Shown: piece by piece, positions 56,917 through 64,000 of the stretch
Layout of the letters: the number at the start of each line of letters is the position of its first letter
Numbering within the stretch: the first letter of the stretch is position 1
Assembly (NCBI GenBank): GCA_963762885.1
Contig: CAVXNH010000044.1
Location: forward strand, 1-64,000
Direction of reading: 5' to 3'
Source of the DNA: JASHVB01 sp963762885
GTDB taxonomy: Bacteria > Pseudomonadota > Alphaproteobacteria > Acetobacterales > Acetobacteraceae
DNA length: 64,000 bases
Made by a program: the position numbers and the translations under genes
Notes under the pieces: generated by a model
What the model was told of the DNA's origin: nothing
The model's database searches: none
What the model saw: only the letters and a program-made list of their open reading frames with translations

Positions 56917-57741
56917 ATGGCCAATGGAGCCGACCTGTTGCGTGCACGTTTCGGCATCGACGTGCCGGGCGCCGAAGTGCCCGACGCAATCGCGCCACTG
57001 CTCGATCGCCGCGTGGTCCGGCGCTACCGGGAAGAGCCGGTGCCCGACTCATTGCTCGATGCCTTGCTCGCCGCGGCGCAGTCGGCACCGGCGAAATCCG
57101 ACCTTCAGCAATACTCGGTCGTGGTGATGCGCGACCCCACGCGCATCAAGCAGATCGCCGATTGGATCGGCACCATGGACTGGATCGCCACCGCACCGGT
57201 GTTCCTGGTGTGGTGCGGCGACATGCGGCGCGGCCAACGCCTGTGCGACATTCACAACATGCCGCACGCCAATAACAATCTCGACACGTTCCTCAACACC
57301 GCGGTCGATTGCTCTTTGGCCATGGGCCAGTTCATGACAGCCGCCGAAGCGGTCGGTCTTGGCACCTGCCCGATCTCCTACGTGCGCAGCCATATCGAGC
57401 GCGTGTCGCCGCTGCTGGGCCTGCCGTCCGGCGTCTATCCGGTGGCGGGATTGAGCATTGGCTGGCCGGTGTTCCGCCGCCCCGTGTCGATGCGCCTGCC
57501 GCCTTCCGTGGTGGTGCATCGCGAGCGCTATGACGACAGCAAGATGGAATCGGAAGTGTTCGCCTACGACGAACGGCGCCGCGCGCGCGAACCGGTCGCC
57601 GCCGGCAGCCTGAAGAACAACGACGTCTATCCACCGCGCGACGGCGTTGGCTGGAGCGAGAACGTCGCCCGCCAGCTCTCGGTGCCGGAGCGCTTCGGCT
57701 TCGCAGCGTACCTTCGGACAAAAGGGTTCGACCTTGCCTGA
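56917..57741 (+). CDS. Nitroreductase-family flavoprotein
   Basis: 274 residues, start ATG 56917 after GAGGAGGTCCTGCAA. RRVVRRYREEPVPDSLLDAL at the N-terminus (FMN phosphate contact), AAAQSAPAKSDLQQYSVVVM, an AVDCSLAMGQFMTAAEAVGL helix and a GTCPISYVR loop are characteristic. Uses FMN and NAD(P)H to reduce nitro, quinone or unsaturated substrates. Divergent from the ABC importer operon and coupled to the Nudix gene by overlap. Confidence 0.88.
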   Translation: MANGADLLRARFGIDVPGAEVPDAIAPLLDRRVVRRYREEPVPDSLLDALLAAAQSAPAKSDLQQYSVVVMRDPTRIKQIADWIGTMDWIATAPVFLVWCGDMRRGQRLCDIHNMPHANNNLDTFLNTAVDCSLAMGQFMTAAEAVGLGTCPISYVRSHIERVSPLLGLPSGVYPVAGLSIGWPVFRRPVSMRLPPSVVVHRERYDDSKMESEVFAYDERRRAREPVAAGSLKNNDVYPPRDGVGWSENVARQLSVPERFGFAAYLRTKGFDLA

Positions 57742-58387
57742 GGACCACGCCCACCACGCCGATCTGATCGATCAGTCGGAACCACCTCGGCCCGGCGTCG
57801 TGCAACCACGCCACGCCGCAAGCCTCGTCGTGCTACGCCAGGATGGCGGCGAGCCCGCCGTGCTGATGGGCATGCGTGGCGCGAAGCATCGCTTCATGCC
57901 GAACCGGTTGGTGTATCCCGGCGGCGCCGTGGATCGCGCTGACCTGGGAGCGCCCAGCGCCACCCCGTTGTCGCCACACACCGAACGGATGCTGCGCAAG
58001 GCGGCCAATCAGCACCTCGCGCATGGTCTCGGCATGGCCGCGGCACGCGAGTTGGAAGAAGAGACGGGCCTGAGCCTGGGTACACCGCCTCGGCTCGACA
58101 GGCTCGAATACCTGATGCGTGCGGTGACGCCGGCCGCGAGCCCGATCCGCTTCAACGCGCGCTTCTTTCTGGTGCCGGAAGAAGCGGTGTCAGGCACGCT
58201 GGGCGGCGACGGGGAATTGGAGAACCTGCGGTTTTTCGGCATGCAGGAAGCGCTGGGACTTGAACTGGCCCGGCCGACGCGCCTTGTGCTGGAACGCGTC
58301 GAGGCGTGGCTTGGCATGACCGAGCCGGAGCGAAAAGCCGTGACCCACACACCGATCCTGCGCGACCGCGCGCCGCGGATGGAGTGA
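57734..58387 (+). CDS. Nudix hydrolase
   Basis: About 217 residues. The Nudix box is split: PGGAVDRAD is followed by an insertion of about 35 residues, then AAARELEEETGLSLG with the metal-binding Glu cluster (R-E-x-x-E-E). This insertion is seen in NUDT19/acyl-CoA-type Nudix proteins. The start is uncertain: TTG 57734 overlaps the nitroreductase stop and fits coupling, but a later start is possible. Probable nucleoside-diphosphate derivative or CoA pyrophosphatase. Confidence 0.82.
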   Translation: MPEDHAHHADLIDQSEPPRPGVVQPRHAASLVVLRQDGGEPAVLMGMRGAKHRFMPNRLVYPGGAVDRADLGAPSATPLSPHTERMLRKAANQHLAHGLGMAAARELEEETGLSLGTPPRLDRLEYLMRAVTPAASPIRFNARFFLVPEEAVSGTLGGDGELENLRFFGMQEALGLELARPTRLVLERVEAWLGMTEPERKAVTHTPILRDRAPRME

Positions 58388-58497
58388 TCGGCCGCGCGCT
58401 GCGATTGGACCAAGACCGCTACGCCAGATTGGGACTGTCGGTCGGACCAATTTCCGGCTTCAATGCCGTGGAGCAAAGATTGGAAAAGTGTGTCCGC

Positions 58498-59229
58498 ATG
58501 TCCGACGTGAACACCGCAGCCCCGGCCGCCTTCGAGGTCAACAACGTCAATCGTCTGCGCCGCCGGTATGAGCGCGGGCATTATGACAAGGAGACGGTCT
58601 ACGCCATTCTCGATGCCGCGCTGATCTGCCACATCGCCTACGTCATCGACGGGCGGCCGTTCTGCACGCCCACTGCGTTCTGGCGCGAGGGCGACCATCT
58701 TTATTGGCACGGATCCTCGGCCAGCCGCGCCATCCGGCAGCAGGACGGGATGATGGTGTGCCTGACCGTGACGCATCTCGACGCGCTGGTGATGGCACGA
58801 TCGGGCTTCCATCATTCGGTGAATTATCGGTCGGTGATGGCCTGGGGCCATGCGCACGCCGTCACCGATCGGGCGGAAAAATTGAAGCTGATGGATAACT
58901 TCATCGACCGCGTCTATCCCGGCCGCTCCGCATTGATCCGTCAGCCGACCGAATTGGAGCTGAAGGCGACCACGCTGATGAGCATGGCGATGGAGACGGC
59001 GTCGGGCAAAATTCGCAACACGCACGTCTCGGACGACGAGGAAGACTATGCGTCGGTGCCGGCATGGAGCGCGGTGTATCCGATCACGCAGGTGCTGGGT
59101 GAGGCGTCCGAGTGCGAGCGCCAACTGCCGGGGCTTGAGTTCCCCACCGGCATGACGGATTTCGTACCCGGCACGAAGCTGGACGAACTGATGACGAAGA
59201 CCTATCGGACGACGTTCGGCACCGACTAA
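58498..59229 (+). CDS. Pyridoxamine-5'-phosphate-oxidase-like flavin/FMN-binding protein
   Basis: 243 residues from ATG 58498. Split-barrel flavin-binding fold of the NimA/flavin-nucleotide-binding group: LRRRYERGHYDKETVYAILD at the N-terminus, then HIAYVIDGRPFCTPTAFWRE, LYWHGSSASRAIR and HHSVNYRSVMAWGHAHAVTD. The C-terminal part (FIDRVYPGRSALIRQPTELE, then KATTLMSMAMETASGKIRN) is typical of the subgroup. Likely an FMN- or haem-binding protein of unknown role; transcribed like the preceding Nudix gene, 110 bp after it. Confidence 0.83.
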   Translation: MSDVNTAAPAAFEVNNVNRLRRRYERGHYDKETVYAILDAALICHIAYVIDGRPFCTPTAFWREGDHLYWHGSSASRAIRQQDGMMVCLTVTHLDALVMARSGFHHSVNYRSVMAWGHAHAVTDRAEKLKLMDNFIDRVYPGRSALIRQPTELELKATTLMSMAMETASGKIRNTHVSDDEEDYASVPAWSAVYPITQVLGEASECERQLPGLEFPTGMTDFVPGTKLDELMTKTYRTTFGTD

Positions 59230-59239
59230 CCCGGACTTC

Positions 59240-59392
59240 AACCTCTCCCGCGGGAGCGGGAGAGGTCAATGGTGCGAAGCACCGAGGGTGAGGGTGATCG
59301 GGCCGCACGTAAGCAGGGTGAGCGTGCCGACCCGATCACCCTCACCCTCGACGCTTCGCGTCTCGACCTCTCCCGCTCCCGCGGGAGAGGTT
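59240..59392. repeat. 153-bp compound palindrome, copy 1
   Basis: AACCTCTCCCGCGGGAGCGG at the left and CCGCTCCCGCGGGAGAGGTT-type complement at the right, with inner arms GAGGGTGAGGGTGATCGGGC/GACCCGATCACCCTCACCCT and a centre CGCACGTAAGCAGGGTGAGC. A second copy lies at 60991-61146. It sits between two convergent genes. Confidence 0.75.
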
Positions 59393-59406
59393 ATCTCAGG
59401 GCGCCG

Positions 59407-60243
59407 CTATGCGGCGCGCCACAACTCTCCGTCGCGCACCACCTTGCCTTCGGATTCCAGTTTCATCAGATGCCCCAGCACGTTGCGCTCTGCCGCGCGG
59501 CGCAGCCGCGGATGGACCTGCGAATAGATCGAGTTCATCAGCGTGAACGTATCGGCCGGCCCGGCATCGGCCAGCTTCGTCGCGATCGCGCGTTCGCGCA
59601 CCTGGCGGTGATGCAGCATCTCGCTCACCAACACCCGCGGCTCGGCCAACGGAGGGCCGTGGCCGGGCAGGAACACGTCGTCGGTGCGATCCAGCAACAG
59701 GCGCAGGCTGGCGAAGTAGTCGGCCATGTTGCCGCCCGGCGGGCTGACCACGCTGGTTGACCACGACATCACGTGGTCGGCGCTGAACAATACCGCCATG
59801 CCGTCCTTCGCCGGCAACGCAAAGCACAGGTGGTCGGAAGCGTGGCCCGGCGTGTGCACCGCCAGCATGCCCGCGACGCTGTCGCCGTCCGCCAGCTTGA
59901 TGTCCGCCTCGAACGTGTCCAGGCCGCTGATACGAAACCCGACGGTCGGCGCACCCGTCGCATCCTGCAACGCCGGCACCGCCCCGACATGGTCGTGATG
60001 CGTATGGCTGACCAGGATCAGTGCGATATTGCCGCCGGTGGCGCGCAGGATCGCCTGCACATGCTCTGGATGCTCTTCCGGTCCGGGATCCAGCACGACG
60101 ATACCGTCCGCCGTCTCGATCAGATACGTGTTGGTACCGTAATAGGTCATCGGTCCGGGATTGGCGGCAACGATGCGGGAGACGCCGGGCATCACCGGCA
60201 GCACCGCGCCGCGTTCGGGCTCGGGTTCGGTCAGGAAGGGCAT
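59407..60243 (-). CDS. MBL-fold metallo-hydrolase (LACTB2-like)
   Basis: 278 residues, start ATG 60243. The metal motif H-x-H-x-D-H is intact in LVSHTHHDHVGAV (about 83-92). Downstream ligands are His in HTPGHASDHL, Asp in LFSADHVM and His in LPGHGPP. The C-terminal about 60 residues form the winged-helix tail (HPRLRRAAERNVLGHLMKLE) of the LACTB2/glyoxalase II-like subfamily. Two-zinc hydrolase of an ester, thioester or nucleic acid; the natural substrate is unknown. Confidence 0.88.
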   Translation of the reverse strand: MPFLTEPEPERGAVLPVMPGVSRIVAANPGPMTYYGTNTYLIETADGIVVLDPGPEEHPEHVQAILRATGGNIALILVSHTHHDHVGAVPALQDATGAPTVGFRISGLDTFEADIKLADGDSVAGMLAVHTPGHASDHLCFALPAKDGMAVLFSADHVMSWSTSVVSPPGGNMADYFASLRLLLDRTDDVFLPGHGPPLAEPRVLVSEMLHHRQVRERAIATKLADAGPADTFTLMNSIYSQVHPRLRRAAERNVLGHLMKLESEGKVVRDGELWRAA

Positions 60244-60355
60244 GGATGGCCTCGCTGGTTGTTGCCGTCGTACATGCAGCAAAGTGCCGGGACTGGCAAC
60301 GCACCGGCACACCGTGCCAGGATCGGCGCCAGATCGGATCGGGGAGGAAACCGCC

Positions 60356-60988
60356 ATGGCCAACGGGCTGCTGTTCGCGTCATTCGATTTTTCCGGCGCG
60401 CACGAGGACGAGTTCCACGACTGGTACGACCTGGAACACGTCCCCGAACGCCTGCGCGTCCCGGGATTCATCAACGCCGAGCGCTGGATCGGCGATGAAA
60501 ACCCGAAGATTGCCGTCGCCACCTATGACCTCGCCAATCCGCAGGTGTTGTACAGCCCGCCCTACGCGGCGGTCGGTGGCGACAACGCATCGGTTTGGAC
60601 CAAGCGTGTCACCGCGATGTGCCAGCGCCTGATGCGCTATGAAGGCGAGCAATTGGTGCCTGGCGACGTCGCAGCACCGGCGGGCGCGGCGGCGCTGCTG
60701 GTGGCGTCGATGAACGTCGATCCGGCGGCAGAGCATGAGTTCAACGAATGGTACAACACCGAACACCTGCCGCAGCTTGCCGCCGTGCCCGGCGTGCTAT
60801 GCGCCCGCCGCTTCCGCGCCTCGGATACCGCCAGCGAGCGGAAGTACCTGGCGCTGTATCACCTGAGCGGAACGGACGTGTCGCGCTCGCCGGCATGGAG
60901 CACCGCGGCGGACACCGCATGGACCCGCCGGATGCGCCCGCATTTCCGCGACCTGCTGGTCCTGCGCTGCAAGCGCTACGCGCGTTAG
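60356..60988 (+). CDS. Duplicated EthD-like dimeric alpha/beta-barrel protein
   Basis: 210 residues from ATG 60356 with GGGGAGGA upstream. Two homologous ferredoxin-like halves: DEFHDWYDLEHVPERLRVPG (about 17-36) and HEFNEWYNTEHLPQLAAVPG (about 126-145), each with the W-Y-x-x-E-H motif. This is an internal duplication giving a pseudodimer. Families with this motif include EthD-like and DUF4286-type proteins; the enzymatic role is not established. Divergent from the MBL hydrolase gene. Confidence 0.75.
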   Translation: MANGLLFASFDFSGAHEDEFHDWYDLEHVPERLRVPGFINAERWIGDENPKIAVATYDLANPQVLYSPPYAAVGGDNASVWTKRVTAMCQRLMRYEGEQLVPGDVAAPAGAAALLVASMNVDPAAEHEFNEWYNTEHLPQLAAVPGVLCARRFRASDTASERKYLALYHLSGTDVSRSPAWSTAADTAWTRRMRPHFRDLLVLRCKRYAR

Positions 60989-60990
60989 TT

Positions 60991-61146
60991 AACCTCTCCC
61001 GCGGGAGCGGGAGAGGTCGAGGCGCCCTTGCGCCGAGGGTGAGGGTGATCGGGTCGCACGTAAGCAGGTAGAGCGTGCCGACCCGATCACCCTCACCCTC
61101 GTGCGCTTGCGCGCCCTCGACCTCTCCCGCTCCCGCGGGAGAGGTT
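60991..61146. repeat. 156-bp compound palindrome, copy 2
   Basis: Same architecture as 59240-59392: AACCTCTCCCGCGGGAGCGG outer arms, GGGTGAGGGTGATCGGGT/ACCCGATCACCCTCACCC inner arms and a CGCACGTAAGCAGG centre. The flanks CGCCCTTGCGCCGA/GTGCGCTTGCGCGCC differ from copy 1. Confidence 0.75.
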
Positions 61147-61154
61147 GACTGAAT

Positions 61155-61868
61155 ATGGACCCCACCGAATACGCCCTGATGGACGCCGCGGAGCACCGGC
61201 TCTGGTGGTACCGCGCCCTGCACGCACGGCTGATCGAAGCGCTCGGACTCCAGACCGGCCGCGTGCTGGATGCCGGCTGTGGCACCGGCGGATGGCTCAC
61301 CATGACACGAGAACAGCGCCCCCATCTCAAACTGGTGGGCCTTGAATGGTCCGCCTTCGCCGCCGCCCGGGCCGCAGCGAAATCCGCCGCCTCGATCGTG
61401 CGCGGCAGCGTCAACGCCATGCCGTTCGCCGACGCCAGCTTCGACGCTGCCATCGCCGCGGACGTGCTATGCCACGCGGCCGTCGACCCCAGCCAAGCGC
61501 TGGGCGAACTTCGGCGGGTCCTGCGACCAGGCGGCCGGCTGCTGATCAACCTGCCCGCCTACCAATGGCTGATGTCGGCGCATGACCGCCGCGTGCACAA
61601 CGCGCGCCGCTACACCGCGCGGCAAACCGCATCGCTGCTGCGCGACGCCGGCTTCACCGGAATCCGCACGCAGTATTGGAACGGCCTGCTGCTGCCGCTC
61701 ATGGTCGCCCAGCGCAAGCTGCTGTCCCGCGGCGACGCCGCTTCCGACGTTGCCCCGTTTTCGCCGTGGCTCGATGCGACATTGCATGGCATGACAGAGA
61801 TCGAGCGCCGATTGCCGTTCTCCCTGCCGTTCGGCGGGTCGGTGCTGGCCACCGCGGAGTGCCCATGA
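61155..61868 (+). CDS. Class I SAM-dependent methyltransferase
   Basis: 237 residues. Motif I VLDAGCGTGGWL (about 38-49), acidic end of strand 2 GLEWSAF, motif II/III region FDAAIAADVLCHAA and LRPGGRLLINLPAYQWL. The C-terminal extension (RRYTARQTASLLRDAGF) fits methyltransferases that modify lipid-linked or small-molecule substrates. It overlaps the glycosyltransferase gene by four bases (ATGA) as the first of a three-gene operon. Confidence 0.87.
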   Translation: MDPTEYALMDAAEHRLWWYRALHARLIEALGLQTGRVLDAGCGTGGWLTMTREQRPHLKLVGLEWSAFAAARAAAKSAASIVRGSVNAMPFADASFDAAIAADVLCHAAVDPSQALGELRRVLRPGGRLLINLPAYQWLMSAHDRRVHNARRYTARQTASLLRDAGFTGIRTQYWNGLLLPLMVAQRKLLSRGDAASDVAPFSPWLDATLHGMTEIERRLPFSLPFGGSVLATAECP

Positions 61869-62878
61869 ACGACGAGTTCCCTGTCCACCTGCAAGCGCCC
61901 AACGCGGCGCCATCCCGCGCGGATGCAACGACGCCCGGTTTGTCCGTCGTCATCCCGGTCTATCGCGGCGCCACGACGATCGGCCAGGTGGTGCAGGCGC
62001 TGTCGGCGCTGGAGCCGGAAGGCGGCCTGGAAATCGTGCTGGTGAACGACGGCAGCCCCGACAACTCCGCCGAGGTCTGCACCGCGCTGCTGGCTAACAT
62101 GGGTGTGCCGATCACGTACATAGAGCATGCGCGCAATTACGGCGAACATAACGCGGTCATGACGGGCCTGCGCCACGCCGCCGGCCGTTTTGTCATCACC
62201 ATGGACGACGATCTGCAAAATCCGCCGGACGAGGTGGTCCGCCTCTACGACCACGCACGGCTGGGGAATTGGGACGTGGTCTACACGCGTTACGAACACA
62301 AGCAGCACGCCGGCTGGCGCAACCTGGGCAGCCGATTTGCCAATGCCGTGGCCGACCGCTTGCTCGACAAGCCGAAGGGCCTGTACCTGTCGTCGTTCCG
62401 CTGCATGTCGGCTTTCGTGGTGCAGGCAGTCACCCGCTATGGCGGCCCGTATCCGTATGTGGACGGGCTGATCATGCAGGTGACCCAGCGCATCGACAGC
62501 ATGACGGTGCGCCACCTGCCGCGTGCGGAAGGTCGCTCCAACTACACCCTGCGGCGGCTGATCCGGCTGTGGCTCAACCTCGCCACCAGCTTCTCGCTGG
62601 CACCGCTGCGGCTCGCGATCCTGGCCGGCGTTGTCCTGGCGACCGCCGGCATGGTCGGCGCCGTAGCGACCATCGCCGAGGCGCTGATCGACCGCGACAC
62701 ACCATCCGGCTGGGCCTCGACGATGACGGTGATCCTGCTGGTGTCCGGCGTGCAGTCGATGATGCTGGGGATCATCGGCGAATATGTTGGCCGCACCTTC
62801 CTGTCCGCCAACGGCAAGCCGCAGGGCACCGTGCGCAGCGTCCTTCGCAATTCGATAGCAGAGCATGGCCAATCATGA
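61865..62878 (+). CDS. GT2-family glycosyltransferase (polyprenyl-phosphate sugar transferase, ArnC/DPM1-like)
   Basis: 337 residues. GT-A fold: SVVIPVYRGATTIGQVVQAL, IVLVNDGSPDNSAE, MDDDLQNPPDEVVRLYDHA (metal-binding DxD region and the Q-N-P-P motif), then LSSFRCMSAFVVQAVTRYGG. Two C-terminal membrane helices (about 245-270 and 290-310) end in the GEYVGRTFLSANGKP motif. The protein would load a sugar on undecaprenyl phosphate at the inner membrane. Start ATG 61865. Confidence 0.9.
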   Translation: MNDEFPVHLQAPNAAPSRADATTPGLSVVIPVYRGATTIGQVVQALSALEPEGGLEIVLVNDGSPDNSAEVCTALLANMGVPITYIEHARNYGEHNAVMTGLRHAAGRFVITMDDDLQNPPDEVVRLYDHARLGNWDVVYTRYEHKQHAGWRNLGSRFANAVADRLLDKPKGLYLSSFRCMSAFVVQAVTRYGGPYPYVDGLIMQVTQRIDSMTVRHLPRAEGRSNYTLRRLIRLWLNLATSFSLAPLRLAILAGVVLATAGMVGAVATIAEALIDRDTPSGWASTMTVILLVSGVQSMMLGIIGEYVGRTFLSANGKPQGTVRSVLRNSIAEHGQS

Positions 62879-63206
62879 AATTCTATTGGATCATGCTGGC
62901 AACCGCGATCGCGACCAGCATGGCGGGACAGACCTTGCTGAAAGCCGGTGCCGGCGTACCGACTTCATGGCGCAACTGTTCGACCCGCGTACCCTGGCCG
63001 GCTTCGTGCTGTACGGCGGCGCCGCCGTGCTGTACATCGTGGCGCTGCGGCGCATCCCGATGTCTGTCGCACTGCCATGCACCGCTGCGTCGTATGTCGC
63101 CGCGGCGCTGATCGGACATTATCTGTTCGCGGAACCGCTCGGTCCTGCACGCCTCGGCGCCATCGCACTGATCTGTCTTGGCGTGGTATTGCTCGCCGCC
63201 GCTTGA
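62875..63206 (+). CDS. Small EamA/SMR-type membrane protein (ArnE/F-like flippase subunit), one frameshift
   Basis: About 110 residues, four predicted membrane helices: MKFYWIMLATAIATSMAGQT, then after a missing base near 62956 DFMAQLFDPRTLAGFVLYGG, VLYIVALRRIPMSVALPCTA and GPARLGAIALICLGVVLLAA. The ATGA overlap with the GT2 gene and the methyltransferase-GT2-flippase order resemble undecaprenyl-phosphate sugar operons such as arn. Probably moves the lipid-linked sugar across the inner membrane. Confidence 0.78.
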
Positions 63207-63221
63207 AGCGCAGCCCGAAGC

Positions 63222-63914
63222 TCAGCGCCGCAAGATGACGTCGTGATCCGCGCCCTTCGCCGCAAACGCGCCATACACGGTACTGCTCGGCGCGAAATCG
63301 TTATACGCCTGTGCATGCGGTGCGAAGTCGCGATACGCCACCGCAAGGCCGAGATGATAATCCGCTCCCGGATCCTGCCAAACCGCCAGCACCCGCCGGC
63401 GATAATCCGCGCCGATGTCGGGAGTCTGCGAATGATAGGCGGCGATCGCATATGACCAATCCCGGCTGCCGGCATTCAGCGCGTTCAGGAAGTGCGCCGC
63501 GTACAGCGCATTGGCCTGCGGATCGAACGCCTCATCCAGCGAGGCGAACGCTGTCGGGTGGAACATCAGGTTCACCTGCATGCACCCAACGTCGATGGAC
63601 CTCACACCGCGCGCCTGCAACGCGCGCACCGCGGCGATGGCTTCCGCCTTGCTGGCAAAGAACGCACCCACGCCCTCGGCGTTGATGGTCCACGGCCAAG
63701 GGTGCAGCCGTCCGGTCGCCGATCGGGGCGACCGCTTTCGACCACGGCGATGGCCTGAAGCAGATGCTGCGGCAAGCGCAACGAAGTCTTCCGCCGTGGC
63801 AACCGCGAAGTCGCACAGCACCGGAGATCTGGGAACGCCTGGGGCCGCCGACACCGCCGGGGACAGCGACCACAGCAACAGGAGGACGGACAGACGATGG
63901 AACAGGACGCGCAT
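63222..63914 (-). pseudogene. Lytic transglycosylase (SLT domain), frameshifted
   Basis: Signal peptide MRVLFHRLSVLLLLWSLSPA, then the SLT domain. The catalytic Glu segment (LPQHLLQAIAVVESGR) is read in another frame than the flanks, so two compensating indels lie near 63805 and 63735. Downstream, GRLHPWPWTINAEG, VRSIDVGCMQVNLMFHPTAF and NALYAAHFLNALN are typical of GCMQ-type periplasmic transglycosylases. The tail (DYHLGLAVAYRDFAPHAQAY) is unusual. Cleaves peptidoglycan; such enzymes often assist secretion or flagellar machines. Confidence 0.78.
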
Positions 63915-64000
63915 CGGGCGCCTATGCGCACGAATTCGTGTGCAAGGCCAGAATTCTGCGCCGGTCAGGTAGGCGCGCGCACGCCACTTGCAAGATCGCG

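Overview
The window is high-GC DNA from an alphaproteobacterium. An Acetobacteraceae or other Rhodospirillales member fits the gene families and the dense intergenic palindromes, but no rRNA or core marker is present, so this stays an inference. Many genes carry single-base indels, with clusters at 0.3-2.4 kb, 5.4-9.2 kb and 27.1-29.9 kb. Because most disrupted frames still encode well-conserved protein on both sides of the break, uncorrected sequence errors are at least as likely as gene decay.

Layout. 0-2.5 kb: end of a Tad (Flp pilus) locus with tadB, tadC and a small lipoprotein, all frameshifted. 2.9-4.1 kb: a PEP-CTERM surface protein behind a textbook sigma-54 promoter. 4.2-7.8 kb: a duplicated scrap of an Hsp70 gene, then a TetR-controlled oxidoreductase cluster with damaged genes. 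8-11 kb: a phospholipase C-like phosphoesterase with an N-terminal FG-GAP repeat region. 11.8-13.9 kb: an IS91-family element with a companion tyrosine recombinase. 14.3-15.5 kb: an Hsp70/YegD-like ATPase.

15.7-38.2 kb is the outstanding feature. It holds eleven tandem copies of one module (4-12 TPR repeats followed by a GT9/heptosyltransferase-like domain), all on the + strand. The first nine modules have no stop codon between them once the indels are corrected, which would give a protein of about 6,100 residues. A second gene carries modules 10 and 11. Five of the ten junctions contain palindromic elements of the type otherwise found between genes, four of them translated in frame as linkers and one spanning the only real stop/start boundary.

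38.2-64 kb is a mosaic of short operons: pdxA and a CBS protein; a YqjD/YqjE-like membrane pair; a Cache-PAS-GGDEF-EAL protein; an MFS transporter opposite an extradiol-dioxygenase-like VOC protein; a NAL-repeat secreted peptide, an ADYC-domain protein and a globin; an OmpR-type regulator with a hybrid histidine kinase; an Ldh2 dehydrogenase, an alpha/beta hydrolase and a NitT/TauT-type ABC importer; nitroreductase, Nudix and flavin-binding proteins; an MBL hydrolase; a duplicated EthD-like barrel protein; a methyltransferase, GT2 and small-multidrug-type flippase operon with overlapping genes; and a lytic transglycosylase. Several families of long palindromes and MITE-like repeats occupy the intergenic gaps.
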